64,000 nucleotides of DNA from an uncultured Clostridia bacterium (GCA_947168565.1 CAMVMM010000006.1:57067-121066); one strand, 5' to 3'. Shown: positions 31,828 through 40,782, counted from the stretch's first letter. Notes: generated from the sequence alone by a model not told the origin. A program made the numbers and translations.

Positions 31828-32697
31828 ATGCTCGTTCTTTTTACCGATACCGATACCGATATGACCCCCGAAATGGCGGAGAAATACGGCTATAAGCTCA
31901 TCAGTATGCCGTACAGCGTGGACGGCAGGAATATCTACCCCTATGTGGACTACACGGAGTTTGATTCCCATGAATTCTACGACTTTCTGCGCGGCGGCGC
32001 AGTGCCGAAAACAAGCGCGCTGAACGTGGATGAATACAAGGCGCATTTCGAGCCGCATTTTGAAAACGGGGACGATATTCTGTATCTTCATTTTTCAAGG
32101 AATATGAGCGGCACCTTCAGCGCAATGGAGATAGCCGTGAAGGAGCTGCTTGAAAAATATCCGGATAGAAAATTCGATGCGATAGACACGAACGGCATCT
32201 CCATCGGCAGCCTCATCATGCTTGAGCAGGCGGGCGAAATGTATAAGCGCGGCGCGGGAGCGGATGAGATAAGAGCCTTTGTGGAAAATGAAAACAGAAA
32301 GTACGCAATATATTTCTTTGCGGACGACCTCTCGTTTTTCAAAAGAAGCGGCAGGGTGTCCGGGCTTGCGGGCGCGGTGGGCACGCTGCTTTCCATCCGC
32401 CCCATCATGCACATAAACGACGAGGGCAAGCTTGTGAGCATAGGCAAGGAGAAGGGCCGCAAAAAGGCGCTTGAAAGGCTTATCTCAACCGTTGTGGAGC
32501 TTGGGGAAAACGTGGCGGATCACAGAATGATCATCACCCACAGCGACGCGCCGGAGATCATCGATGAGGCGGTGCGCATGCTCAAATCGCATTTCGGGGA
32601 AAAGCTCGATCTGGAGATTGTGGACGTGAACCCCACCGTGGGCTGCCACTGCGGGCCGAGCACCATCGGCATCTGCTTTCGGGCAAAGCACAGGTAA
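31828..32697 (+). CDS. DegV family fatty-acid-binding protein
   Basis: Cytoplasmic protein of 289 aa. DegV proteins bind a fatty acid between two alpha-beta domains and can act as FakB, the acyl carrier for fatty acid kinase. Seen here: the N-terminal TDTDTDMTPEMAEKYG, the loop LHFSRNMSGTFSAM that holds the carboxylate, and the C-terminal NPTVGCHCGPSTIG. GAAGGAGG precedes the ATG. No FakA gene is nearby. Confidence 0.93.
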   Translation: MLVLFTDTDTDMTPEMAEKYGYKLISMPYSVDGRNIYPYVDYTEFDSHEFYDFLRGGAVPKTSALNVDEYKAHFEPHFENGDDILYLHFSRNMSGTFSAMEIAVKELLEKYPDRKFDAIDTNGISIGSLIMLEQAGEMYKRGAGADEIRAFVENENRKYAIYFFADDLSFFKRSGRVSGLAGAVGTLLSIRPIMHINDEGKLVSIGKEKGRKKALERLISTVVELGENVADHRMIITHSDAPEIIDEAVRMLKSHFGEKLDLEIVDVNPTVGCHCGPSTIGICFRAKHR

Positions 32698-32759
32698 GCG
32701 CAAAAAGGTGAAAAGCCTTAAAATCTTATTTAGCTTTCGATCGTCGCGGGAGGCGCGCC

Positions 32760-33881
32760 ATGCTGAAAATTGTAGAGGTCAAAACGAAAAAGCAGCAGAA
32801 GGAATTTCTTGATTTTCCGCTGAAAATGTATAAGGATAATCCGTATTTCGTGCCGCCGCTGTACGGCGACGAAAAAAAGATCTTCCGCAAGGATTACGTT
32901 TACTACGATACCTGCGAGGCGGTTTACTACAACGCCTATCTGGACGGCAAAATGGTTGGACGCATCAGCGGCATACTTCAAAGGGCGAGCAACGAAAAGC
33001 ACAATGAAAAGCGCGTGCGCTTCACCCGCTTCGATTCCGTAAACGATCAGCGCGTGGCAAGCGCCCTGTTTGACGCGGTTGAAAAATGGGCGGTCGCTAA
33101 AGGGATGGACACGGTTTGCGGCCCGCTCGGCTTTTCCGATCTGGAGCGCGAGGGGCTGCTTGTGGAGGGCTTTGACGAGCTTGCCACCTTCGAGGAGCAG
33201 TACAATGCCGAATATTACGGAAAGCTTATCGAAAACTGCGGCTACGCAAAGGAGGTGGACTGGCTTGAAAGCAAGATCTACCTGCCCGATGAGCCGGATG
33301 AGCGGCTTGAAAAATTCGGTGAAAACCTGATGAAGCGCTATAAGCTGCATTTCGGAGAGGCGAAGAACCCCCGCGATTTCGTGAATAAATATGCGGACGA
33401 TCTTTTTGCCCTGCTGGATGTTGCCTATGAGGATATCTACGGCACCGTGCCGTTTACGGACGGCATGAAGAAGCTGATGATAGATAATTTTCTGCTCATT
33501 GTCGATCTTAAAAAGACGGCGGTGCTGATGGATGAGAACAATAAGATAGTCTGCCTCGGCATAAGCTTCCCCTCCATAGCAAGGGCGGTGCAGAAATCGG
33601 GCGGCAGGCTGACCCCCGCCGCGCTCGTGCGCCTTTTCCGCGCCATCAAAAAGCCGGAGATACTCGATCTGGGGCTTGTGGCGGTTGCCCCGGAATACGC
33701 CAATAAGGGCGTGGGCGGCATAATTTCCGCCTACCTTATGCGCCTTTTGAAGGAAAGCGGCGTGAAATACGCGGAAACGAATCTGAATCTTGAAACAAAT
33801 CACGCGATACTCAACCAGTGGAAGCGCTTTAAAGCGGTTCAGCATAAGCGCAGAAGGGCGTATGTGAAAAAACTGAAATAG
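32760..33881 (+). CDS. GNAT-family N-acetyltransferase-like protein, 373 aa
   Basis: Protein of 373 aa of a clostridial family with a C-terminal GNAT fold: VAVAPEYANKGVGGIISAYLMRLLKESG is given here as VAVAPEYANKGVGG, the acetyl-CoA loop, plus the following helix. The last residues LETNHAILNQWKRFKA form the usual final strand-helix. The N-terminal 250 residues are a large extra domain starting with the lineage-typical FPLKMYKDNPYFVPPL. The substrate is unknown. A strong terminator follows. Confidence 0.82.
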   Translation: MLKIVEVKTKKQQKEFLDFPLKMYKDNPYFVPPLYGDEKKIFRKDYVYYDTCEAVYYNAYLDGKMVGRISGILQRASNEKHNEKRVRFTRFDSVNDQRVASALFDAVEKWAVAKGMDTVCGPLGFSDLEREGLLVEGFDELATFEEQYNAEYYGKLIENCGYAKEVDWLESKIYLPDEPDERLEKFGENLMKRYKLHFGEAKNPRDFVNKYADDLFALLDVAYEDIYGTVPFTDGMKKLMIDNFLLIVDLKKTAVLMDENNKIVCLGISFPSIARAVQKSGGRLTPAALVRLFRAIKKPEILDLGLVAVAPEYANKGVGGIISAYLMRLLKESGVKYAETNLNLETNHAILNQWKRFKAVQHKRRRAYVKKLK

Positions 33882-33888
33882 ATCCCCG

Positions 33889-33935
33889 GCCCTCCTTGAA
33901 ACGCAAAAAACACGCGCTGTCAAGGAGGGCTTTTT
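33889..33935 (+). terminator. Terminator after the GNAT-like gene
   Basis: GCCCTCCTTGA pairs with TCAAGGAGGGC through a loop of about 20 bases, then TTTTT. Confidence 0.85.
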
Positions 33936-34028
33936 GAACCATCTCACCCGCGCTCGTGCGGCGCTCAACCGAAACACGGGCTTTTTCGTTCTATAAGTGT
34001 AACCGATTTTTACCGGAGGCTGTTTATA

Positions 34029-34649
34029 ATGACTGCTTTATATAGATTCAGACCCATCATCGGCTTTATTTCGGCTTTGCTTACGGCGGCGGTTTCGATA
34101 CTGCTGTTTTTCGTTATTTCCATAGCCTGCTCGCATGGCAGCGTTGCTCCCGATTTGCTCCCGCCCGCCGGCGTTTACTCCGTTTCGCTTGAAAACACGC
34201 TGTTTTGCGCGCTCTTCACCCTGATGATGCTGAACGCCCTGCTCTCCTGCCTTTGGACGCAGCATCCGATCTGGGCCGGCCTGTTTGCCGCCGCCGCGGC
34301 AGCCGGAGCCGTCGACTCCGTCGTGAAGCTTATCGGAAACGGCGAAGCCAACGCGATACCGCTCCTCATATACTGCATGATCGCGCTGATCGTTTCCGTG
34401 ATCGCGGTATTCACAAGAACAAGGGAGCTTTGGGAGGGGGCGGAGCGCATAAGGCCCGCCGCATGGATCGACGCGCTGCTCGGTCTTGCGCTGTTCATTC
34501 CCAATTTCCTTCCCATCCCGCTCGACTTTTTGGAGAATTTGAACGGCACGTTGGGAGCTGTTCTCGGCATTGCCTTTATTCTGGCGCTTGCCGCAAGGCA
34601 TATTTACATTGTTAAAACGCTGATTGACGACAGAAAAAACGCGGTGTAA
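34029..34649 (+). CDS. Four- to six-helix membrane protein, first of a duplicated pair
   Basis: Membrane protein of 206 aa of no family I recognise. It has about six hydrophobic segments and ends ARHIYIVKTLIDDRKNAV. It shares the motif LNALLSCLWTQHP and the C-terminal ARHIYIV stretch with the next gene, so the two arose by tandem duplication. CGGAGGC precedes the ATG. A central cytoplasmic stretch (FTRTRELWEGAERIRPAAW) also has a counterpart in the neighbour. Confidence 0.75.
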   Translation: MTALYRFRPIIGFISALLTAAVSILLFFVISIACSHGSVAPDLLPPAGVYSVSLENTLFCALFTLMMLNALLSCLWTQHPIWAGLFAAAAAAGAVDSVVKLIGNGEANAIPLLIYCMIALIVSVIAVFTRTRELWEGAERIRPAAWIDALLGLALFIPNFLPIPLDFLENLNGTLGAVLGIAFILALAARHIYIVKTLIDDRKNAV

Positions 34650-34689
34650 CGGCAAAGGCTGACCGTTATAAGCAAAGGGGGACAGAAGA

Positions 34690-35325
34690 ATGAAACGCAG
34701 ACCGCTCGATGGATACAACGTTTTCAACCTTGTTAAAAAGGCGTTCGCCGTTTTAGTCAATCTGTGCTTTGCCTTTACCGTGCTGATCCTTCTTGCCCTC
34801 GCAGGCAGCCCAGATCCGCCCTTGGCGCCGGGGATACAGCCCGTGATCCCGCTGAGGACGGATATAATCCTTCTCTTCCTCATCGGAAGCATCGTGACGC
34901 TAAACGGCCTGCTCTCCTGCCTGTGGACGATGCACCCCTGCTGGGGAGCAGTCTTCTTGACAGTGTATCTTGGCGTATTTGCCGAGATGCTCGTATGGAA
35001 TATGAACGGCTGGATGCTCTTTATTGTAAGCTTCTGGCCGCTCCTGTTTTTATTCGTGGGCATTGCCGCCTCGGTCATTACCCTTATAGCAAGGCGCGGG
35101 GAGTGGAAAACCGGAATAAGGCGCGAGCAGCCCGCCGCGTGGGTGGATGCGCTTATAGGGCTTGCCTTCGTTTTTCCTCTCATCTTTCTTTGGCCGCTCC
35201 TCGCTCTCATCGGTGCAGCAAGGCATATTTACATTGTGCGCGAGCTTATCATAGAGCGCAGGAAGGAGCTGAAATGGCTGAAGCTCAGGGCGGAGGAAGC
35301 GAAGGAGGAAGGGCAGGCGGTATAG
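34690..35325 (+). CDS. Paralogous membrane protein, second of the pair
   Basis: Membrane protein of 211 aa, 40 bases downstream of its paralogue. The shared motifs are LNGLLSCLWTMHP near residue 75, REQPAAWVDALIGLAF near residue 143 and ARHIYIVRELIIERRKE near the end. The C-terminus is longer and highly charged (RAEEAKEEGQAV). AAAGGGGG precedes the ATG. No function can be inferred. Confidence 0.75.
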   Translation: MKRRPLDGYNVFNLVKKAFAVLVNLCFAFTVLILLALAGSPDPPLAPGIQPVIPLRTDIILLFLIGSIVTLNGLLSCLWTMHPCWGAVFLTVYLGVFAEMLVWNMNGWMLFIVSFWPLLFLFVGIAASVITLIARRGEWKTGIRREQPAAWVDALIGLAFVFPLIFLWPLLALIGAARHIYIVRELIIERRKELKWLKLRAEEAKEEGQAV

Positions 35326-35404
35326 CGGGCCGAAGCGCATTCTGTGATTTTTGACCTAAAAAAGCTCAAGCTTTATCGCAAACTCATTCAAACTGCCTTT
35401 TTGC

Positions 35405-35431
35405 TTGATTTTTTCCCAATTTGAGTATAAT
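35405..35431 (+). promoter_or_regulatory. Promoter for the flavin reductase gene
   Basis: TTGATT, 15 bases, TATAAT. The spacing is short, so the -10 box is the more secure part. Confidence 0.45.
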
Positions 35432-35476
35432 TATGCTTAAGAACACTTTAGTGTGAAAAAAGAAAGAGGTAGAATC

Positions 35477-36043
35477 ATGAGAAAACAGCTCAAGCTCACC
35501 GAAGGAATTTTCCCGATGCCCGTTTTGATGGTTGCCACCTATAATGAGGATGGCAGCGTGAACGTGATGAACGCCGCATGGGGCACCATGCAGGAGCGCG
35601 GCTGCGTTGCGCTCAATCTGACCGAAACGCATAAAACCGTGCAGAATATCAAGAAAAGGGGCGCCTTCACCGTCAGCATTGCGGACGCGAAGCACGTTGT
35701 GGAGGCGGATTATTTCGGCGTGGTTTCCGGCAAAAAGGAGCCGAAAAAGTTCGAGAAAAGCGGTCTGACCGCAGCCGGGTCCGCGCTTGTGGACGCGCCC
35801 ATCGTGAATGAATTCCCGCTCTGCCTGGAGTGCGAATTCATAGAGTATCAGAACAACGAATACGGCGTTGGCGTTATCGGCAGGGTCGTGAACGTGACCG
35901 CCGATGAAAGCGTTATGCGCGGCGATAAGGTGGATATGAGCCTTGTGGACGCCATCGCGTTCGATCCCTATACGCACGGCTATTACCGCGTTTCGGAGCG
36001 GGTGGGCGAAGCGTTCAAGGACGGCCTGAAGCTGAATAAATAA
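35477..36043 (+). CDS. Flavin reductase family protein (flavin-binding split barrel)
   Basis: Protein of 188 aa of the FMN-binding split-barrel family related to flavin reductases (DIM6/NTAB). The first strand PMPVLMVATYNEDGSVNVMNAAWGT and the segment LNLTETHKTVQNIKKRGAFTVS are typical and form the FMN site. It may reduce flavin with NAD(P)H or bind flavin as a small redox protein. I chose ATG 35477 because AGAGG lies 7 bases upstream. It stands alone with its own promoter. Confidence 0.88.
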   Translation: MRKQLKLTEGIFPMPVLMVATYNEDGSVNVMNAAWGTMQERGCVALNLTETHKTVQNIKKRGAFTVSIADAKHVVEADYFGVVSGKKEPKKFEKSGLTAAGSALVDAPIVNEFPLCLECEFIEYQNNEYGVGVIGRVVNVTADESVMRGDKVDMSLVDAIAFDPYTHGYYRVSERVGEAFKDGLKLNK

Positions 36044-36100
36044 GCCCGCATTCATATAGCCGCTGCGCCGTTCGGCTTTTTAAACGGTTGTGAAATAAAG

Positions 36101-36151
36101 GCGATAAAGCTATAAAGGCGATAAAGCTATAAAGGCAGCAAAGCCATAAAG
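36101..36151. repeat. 17-bp tandem repeat, three copies
   Basis: Unit GCGATAAAGCTATAAAG at 36101-36117 and 36118-36134 (identical), third copy GCAGCAAAGCCATAAAG at 36135-36151. It lies between convergent genes. Confidence 0.92.
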
Positions 36152-36175
36152 GCTGTAAAAAAGAATCGGATTTAT

Positions 36176-36214
36176 CAAAACGAGCCTCACTTTTCGCGGT
36201 GAAGCTCGTTTTTT
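36176..36214. terminator. Bidirectional terminator between convergent genes
   Basis: ACGAGCCTCAC pairs with GTGAAGCTCGT (36180-36209), with TTTTTT on the plus-strand side and TTTTGATAA on the minus-strand side. Confidence 0.75.
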
Positions 36215-36250
36215 GTATTCATTTTTTGCACGTTCTTTTGAAAGCGCGGC

Positions 36251-37771
36251 TCATTTCCTCGTTCCGAAAAGCCCGCGGAATATGCTCTTGCCTATCTCGC
36301 GCCCAAAGGAGGTGGCGGCGGAGCTTGCCGCCTTGCCAAGGGCGGACTGCTTTTTCTTGCTCTGCTTCGCCTTCTGCTGCTTTTCCCTCTCCCGGCGCTC
36401 CTTTTCCTCCTGCTTTTCCCTTTCCTTGCGCTCCTTCTCGGCCTGCGCCGCAGCCTCGGCCTCCGCCTTTTCCTTCGCCGCCTGCTCGCGCTCCTCGCTT
36501 ATTACCTCGTAGGCGGATTCGCGGTCAACCGCGTCCTTATATTTGGCGTTCAGGGGGCTTCTTGCGATCACCTGCGCTATAATGCCCTCGTCCGCCGCAT
36601 TCATGCTGCTTCTTGGGGGCAGTATGTTTGCCCGCTCCACTATGGTGGGGGTGCCCTTCGCGTCCAGAACGGAAACGAGCGCCTCACCCACGGCAAGCTC
36701 CTGGAGCACGCGCTCGGTGTCGAAATTTTCATTGGCGCGGAAGGAACGCGCCGCGTAGCGGATCGCCTTCTGCTCGTTCGGCGTGTAGGCGCGCAGCGCG
36801 TGCTGCACGCGGTTGCCGAGCTGACCCAGCACGCTCTCCGGCACGTCCGCAGGGTTCTGGGTGATGAACCAGCAGCTCACGCCCTTGGAGCGGATGAGCC
36901 TTACCACCTGCTCCACCTTCTCAAGCAGCGCCTTGGGCGCGCCGTTGAAGAGCAGATGCGCCTCGTCGAAGAAGAACGCGATCTTGGGCTTATCCAGGTC
37001 GCCCGCCTCGGGCAGCAGCTCATAAAGCTCCGAAAGCATCCAAAGCAGGAAGGTGCTGTATAAAAGCGGATGCTGGAAAAGCTCGGCGCATTCCAGAATA
37101 TTCATATAGCCCCTGCCGTCCGCGTCCCAATCGAACCAGTCCTTAATATCGAGCGCGGGCTCGCCGAAGAATATGCCGCCGCCCTCGTCCTCAAGCGCAA
37201 GCAGCGCCCTTTGAATGGCGCCCACGGACTGCGCGGAAACGTTGCCGTAGGTCAGCTTGTATTCGCTTGCATTGTCGCCCACGTGCTGCACCATAAGGCG
37301 AAGATCCTTTAAGTCAATAAGCAGCAGCTCCCTGTCGTCCGCAATTCGGAAAACTATGCGCAGCACGCCCGCCTGCGTGTCGTTCAGCCCGAGCAGCCTT
37401 GCAAGCAGCTCCGGCCCCATATCCGAAATGGTGGTGCGCACGGGGTGCCCCAGCCTGCCGTAAACGTCGAAAAAGCGCACGGGGTAGGAGGTGTAGTTGA
37501 AATCCTGTATGCCCATGGTGTCGATGCTGCGGCGGATATGCTTGTTTTCGCTGCCGGGCTGACACATTCCGGACACGTCGCCCTTTATATCCGCAAGAAA
37601 CACCGGAACGCCCATATCGCTGAACGATTCCGCGATCACCTTCAGGGTAACGGTTTTGCCCGTGCCGGTCGCACCCGCAATAAGTCCGTGCCGGTTCATC
37701 ATGGCGGGCTCAAGATATACGCGCTCGCCGCCGGTGGCAAGCCAGATTTTTCCTTCGTCGCGCAAATACAT
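36251..37771 (-). CDS. HerA-like ATPase (DUF853/YjgR family)
   Basis: ATPase of 506 aa related to the HerA/FtsK group. Walker A is GATGTGKT at residues 33-40 and Walker B is KIAFFFDEAHLLF near 265-277. WFITQNPADVPESVLGQLGNRVQHALRAYTPNE carries the sensor and arginine-finger region (shorter quote: FITQNPADVPESVLGQLGN). Residues about 425-485 are a Glu/Lys/Arg coiled coil, then a Ser/Gly tail. HerA-like proteins pump or remodel DNA, but the DUF853 branch has no proven role. It has a consensus promoter. Confidence 0.9.
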   Translation of the reverse strand: MYLRDEGKIWLATGGERVYLEPAMMNRHGLIAGATGTGKTVTLKVIAESFSDMGVPVFLADIKGDVSGMCQPGSENKHIRRSIDTMGIQDFNYTSYPVRFFDVYGRLGHPVRTTISDMGPELLARLLGLNDTQAGVLRIVFRIADDRELLLIDLKDLRLMVQHVGDNASEYKLTYGNVSAQSVGAIQRALLALEDEGGGIFFGEPALDIKDWFDWDADGRGYMNILECAELFQHPLLYSTFLLWMLSELYELLPEAGDLDKPKIAFFFDEAHLLFNGAPKALLEKVEQVVRLIRSKGVSCWFITQNPADVPESVLGQLGNRVQHALRAYTPNEQKAIRYAARSFRANENFDTERVLQELAVGEALVSVLDAKGTPTIVERANILPPRSSMNAADEGIIAQVIARSPLNAKYKDAVDRESAYEVISEEREQAAKEKAEAEAAAQAEKERKEREKQEEKERREREKQQKAKQSKKKQSALGKAASSAATSFGREIGKSIFRGLFGTRK

Positions 37772-37822
37772 TGGTTTATCTCCTTTGCTGCCGCCTTGAA
37801 GGCGGCTTTTCTCAGCATATCT

Positions 37823-37851
37823 ATTATATAATCACCGCGCCGCACTGTCAA
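37823..37851 (-). promoter_or_regulatory. Sigma-A promoter for the HerA-like gene
   Basis: Minus strand: TTGACA, 17 bases, TATAAT. Confidence 0.85.
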
Positions 37852-37884
37852 GGATTATCGGTCTTGTCTCGGCGCAATAAAAGC

Positions 37885-37916
37885 GGGGCTCACCGCCCTT
37901 TCGGATGATGAGCCCC
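37885..37916 (-). terminator. Terminator of the PP2C gene
   Basis: GGGGCTCA pairs with TGAGCCCC, followed on the minus strand by GCTTTTATT. It lies 17 bases after the stop. Confidence 0.65.
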
Positions 37917-37932
37917 GGATAAGGCCGCGGCA

Positions 37933-40041
37933 CTATCCATTTTTCGGATGAAGCCGCTTTTCAACCGTCAGCCTGTTGAGCCCGTTCACGCGCTCGTAGC
38001 GCTGGCGGTCGGAGAATGAACGCACAAACTCCAGCCCGAAGCCGCCATCGGAGTTTTCAAGATCCTCGTCCGTTACCTCGGAAAGCGGGTCGAAGCCCTT
38101 GCCGTTATCCTCAAACGCAAGCCGCGCCGTATCGCCGATAAGATCAAGCTTCACCGCTAACACGGGCTCGGAAACGTCCTTGAAGGCGTAGCTTATCTGG
38201 TTGTTCATGATTTCGTCGATAAGTATGCCGATTTTTGAAACATCGTCCGTATCAAAGCCGCAGAGCCGCGCGAAAACCGCGTCCGTTACGGCGGTAATAT
38301 CGTCGTACACGGGCTTTTTAAGCTCCATCCGCAGCGGGGGAGAAGCCTTCAGCACCAGCATTGTAACGTCGTCAAACTGCTCCGCCCCGCCGCAGAAGCG
38401 CTTCAGCGCCGCGTAAACCTCGCCCGTCACGTCCTCCCGGGCGGAAAGCAGAGCTTCCGAAATGCGCTCGTAGCCGAACTCCTCCGCGCTTTCGTTTATG
38501 CCCTCGTTCACGCCGTCCGTATACATAAGCAGCGTATCGCCGCTCTCAAGGCGCATTTCGTCCGAAACGAACTCCACGTCGTCCAGCGCGCCAAGCACGT
38601 AGTTGGATTCCTCGCCGATCGTTAAAACGCTTTCTCCGCGCTTGAGCATGGGCTGCTCATGACCCGCGCGAAGGTATTTAAGAATGCCGCTCTCGGTATC
38701 AAGAATGCCGAAAAACGCCGTGATGAACACGCTTTCCGTGTTGCCCCTGCAAAGGCTTTGGTTCAGCTCCGCCGCGAAATCGGCAAGGGGCTTGCCCGAT
38801 CTTATGCCGGATTTTATGAGCTCCTTTGTGCGCATCATAAACAGCGCGGCGGGGATGCCCTTTCCGGAAACGTCCGAAAGGCAGAAGAACAGGCGCTTTT
38901 CGTCCAGCATGAAGAAATCAAAGAAATCGCCGCCCACCTCGCGCGCGGGCTTGAGAAAGCTTTCCACGGTGTATGCCCCAGCCGTCATGCCGCCTTGCGG
39001 CAGCGCTTCGGATTGTATGCGCGCGGCAAGCTCCAGCTCGGTTTTCATGCGCTCCTCGGCGGCGGTCTTTTCCTCCAGGCTGCCGATGTAGCCTATTATC
39101 GCGTCCTGCATGATGTCCATCTTTTCGGAAAGAGCGCCGATCTCGTCGCCGGAGCGGATGCCGGCGGAAACCTTCACGGGGCGGCTTCCCTTCAGATTGG
39201 AGGTAAACCTCTCCGCCGCATCGGAAAGCCTGCGAACGTTTTTAACTATCAGCCTGTCCGCAAAAAGCATGATAAACAGCGCTATCACCACCGTTGCCGC
39301 AAGCGTTATGCCAAGGCTGTAAAGCGTGAAAAGGCGCGTATTAAGCTTGCTTTCGCCGACGTATTCACGAAAACAGGCAAAGGCGATCGGCTCTCCCCGC
39401 TCGTCCGATTCGATGGGATGCACGGAGCAGCACTCATCGCCGGCGAAAAACGCCGCGGACTCGCCCTTTTCAAGCGCGGAGGCAAGCCTTTCATCCCATG
39501 GCGTTGCCAAGCTGCCCGGAAAATGGTAGCTCATCGTTTGATCGGACGCCATATCCAGCATATACACCATGTTTTTATGCTCGGCATCGTAAAAGAATAT
39601 ATTACCCGTTTCATGACCGCTCGAGCGGCCGATAAGGTCTATATTCTGAAGCAAGCCCCGGTAATCGCCATAGAAAACCGCCATTTCATAGGAAAGCCCA
39701 AAGCCGCTTTTCGGGGGGAAGATATTCTTCGTCAGCTCATTGAAAAACCTTTCCTTTTCGGCATGGTCGCTCATAAGCTCGGAGCTTTGAAACCGCTCTA
39801 TCTCCTCCCTGTGCTCGGCATAGATATTACCGAGCTTTTCACGGTAGTCCTGCAAAAAAGGCAGATAACTCTCACGGATCGTATTGCAGAGAGTCCTTGC
39901 CGAATTAAGGCTGTCCGCTTCAAACTGCCTGCGCATCCGCATGGTATACAGCGTGGAGGTTATAAGAACGGAAACGATTATGAGCGCAAGCGAAAGCAGC
40001 GCCATGAGCAGCAGCAGCTTTTTTCTTATTCCAAACCTCAT
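37933..40041 (-). CDS. Membrane sensor PP2C-type phosphatase fused to a serine-kinase ATPase domain
   Basis: Signalling protein of 702 aa. In order: N-terminal membrane helix (about 8-30), extracellular sensor (about 30-235), second helix (about 238-260), HAMP linker, SpoIIE/RsbU-type PP2C phosphatase (about 350-550, with GGDFFDFFMLDEKRLFFCLSDVSGKG read as GGDFFDFF and DVSGKG for metal binding, and LLMYTDGVNEG) and a C-terminal GHKL ATPase like RsbW (N-box LIDEIMNNQISYAF, FEDNGKGFDPLS, GGFGLEFVRSF). It should dephosphorylate and rephosphorylate the STAS protein encoded just upstream, with which it overlaps by 4 bases. Confidence 0.9.
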   Translation of the reverse strand: MRFGIRKKLLLLMALLSLALIIVSVLITSTLYTMRMRRQFEADSLNSARTLCNTIRESYLPFLQDYREKLGNIYAEHREEIERFQSSELMSDHAEKERFFNELTKNIFPPKSGFGLSYEMAVFYGDYRGLLQNIDLIGRSSGHETGNIFFYDAEHKNMVYMLDMASDQTMSYHFPGSLATPWDERLASALEKGESAAFFAGDECCSVHPIESDERGEPIAFACFREYVGESKLNTRLFTLYSLGITLAATVVIALFIMLFADRLIVKNVRRLSDAAERFTSNLKGSRPVKVSAGIRSGDEIGALSEKMDIMQDAIIGYIGSLEEKTAAEERMKTELELAARIQSEALPQGGMTAGAYTVESFLKPAREVGGDFFDFFMLDEKRLFFCLSDVSGKGIPAALFMMRTKELIKSGIRSGKPLADFAAELNQSLCRGNTESVFITAFFGILDTESGILKYLRAGHEQPMLKRGESVLTIGEESNYVLGALDDVEFVSDEMRLESGDTLLMYTDGVNEGINESAEEFGYERISEALLSAREDVTGEVYAALKRFCGGAEQFDDVTMLVLKASPPLRMELKKPVYDDITAVTDAVFARLCGFDTDDVSKIGILIDEIMNNQISYAFKDVSEPVLAVKLDLIGDTARLAFEDNGKGFDPLSEVTDEDLENSDGGFGLEFVRSFSDRQRYERVNGLNRLTVEKRLHPKNG

Positions 40042-40337
40042 AACACTGTGAACGCCTTATTGAAGCCGGAAACGCGGAACACCTCGTTCACAACGGCGTT
40101 CGTGTTGCGTATCACCATCGTGTGCTCGGATGCCTTCGCCTGCTTCTGAAGCGCCACAAGCAGCCGAAGACCCGCGGAGGAGATGTATTCCACCTGCGCA
40201 AAATCCAGCTCGATATCGGTTTTATCAAGCGCGTAGGGCTCAAGCTGCTCCTTGAGGGCAGCGCTCGCGGCGGTGTCCAGCCTGCCCACGGGGGCGATGA
40301 TGAGATTGGTTTCGGTTTGAGTGATGGTTGCTTCCAT
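40038..40337 (-). CDS. STAS-domain anti-anti-sigma-like protein
   Basis: Protein of 99 aa with a STAS fold. The phosphorylatable serine is in VEYISSAGLRLLVAL, matching the SpoIIAA/RsbV site. Such proteins bind a partner kinase when unphosphorylated and release its target. The stop overlaps the start of the phosphatase gene, so the two are made together. The sigma factor or other output is not in the window. Confidence 0.92.
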   Translation of the reverse strand: MEATITQTETNLIIAPVGRLDTAASAALKEQLEPYALDKTDIELDFAQVEYISSAGLRLLVALQKQAKASEHTMVIRNTNAVVNEVFRVSGFNKAFTVL

Positions 40338-40379
40338 TTTTGGTTGTTCCTTTCTATCGGTTAAAGTTTAGCTGTTGAT

Positions 40380-40430
40380 GTCGTATAGCAGTTGCTGTCG
40401 TATAGCAGTTGCTGCTGTTTAGCTGTTGCC
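40380..40430. repeat. 17-bp tandem repeat, three copies
   Basis: GTCGTATAGCAGTTGCT at 40380-40396 and 40397-40413 (identical), third copy GCTGTTTAGCTGTTGCC at 40414-40430. It lies within the long leader of the STAS gene. Confidence 0.92.
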
Positions 40431-40625
40431 GGTTCATGGCTCGCGCCCGAAACGGAAGCGCTCTTGGGGCGGGACGCCGCCCTGCGCTTTTCCATCCATA
40501 AAACGGTTATAAGCGGGAAACGGTTTTGCTTTTCGCCGGAAAATGCGGAATGATCCCTCGGGCGGGGGCAGCGCCTCGGCGCAGGCCCCAAACAAGCACC
40601 CCATATAAACACTCCACACAAGCAA
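40431..40625 (-). other. GC-rich leader of the STAS-phosphatase unit
   Basis: The minus-strand transcript should have a leader of about 280 bases between the promoter at 40626-40654 and ATG 40337. Its middle contains GGCCTGCGCCGAGGCGCTGCC, given here as GCGCCGAGGCGC, which can form a strong hairpin, and CGGGCGGG runs. I see no known riboswitch. Open frames on the minus strand here have no ribosome-binding site and look non-coding. Confidence 0.4.
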
Positions 40626-40654
40626 AGGATACCACTTTTGATCGGATTTGGCAA
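40626..40654 (-). promoter_or_regulatory. Promoter for the STAS-phosphatase unit
   Basis: Minus strand: TTGCCA, 17 bases, TATCCT. Confidence 0.55.
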
Positions 40655-40747
40655 TAGCGGGAGCGGGGAAAGGGCGGCGAATTAAGGCGGGTGCGAACGG
40701 CTTGCTGCGGGTAACGAAAGGCTCGGACGGCTGCCCGAGTGAACCGA

Positions 40748-40782
40748 ATAAAAAACCGCCCCCCCGAAGAATCGAGGGAGCG
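40748..40782 (-). terminator. Terminator after the flavodoxin gene
   Basis: Minus strand: CGCTCCCTCG pairs imperfectly with CGGGGGGGCG, followed by GTTTTTTATT. Confidence 0.6.

Noticed and set aside
38659-40149. Plus-strand open frame of 496 codons opposite the PP2C gene
   Set aside because: It has no signal or motif, and the minus-strand gene is certain.
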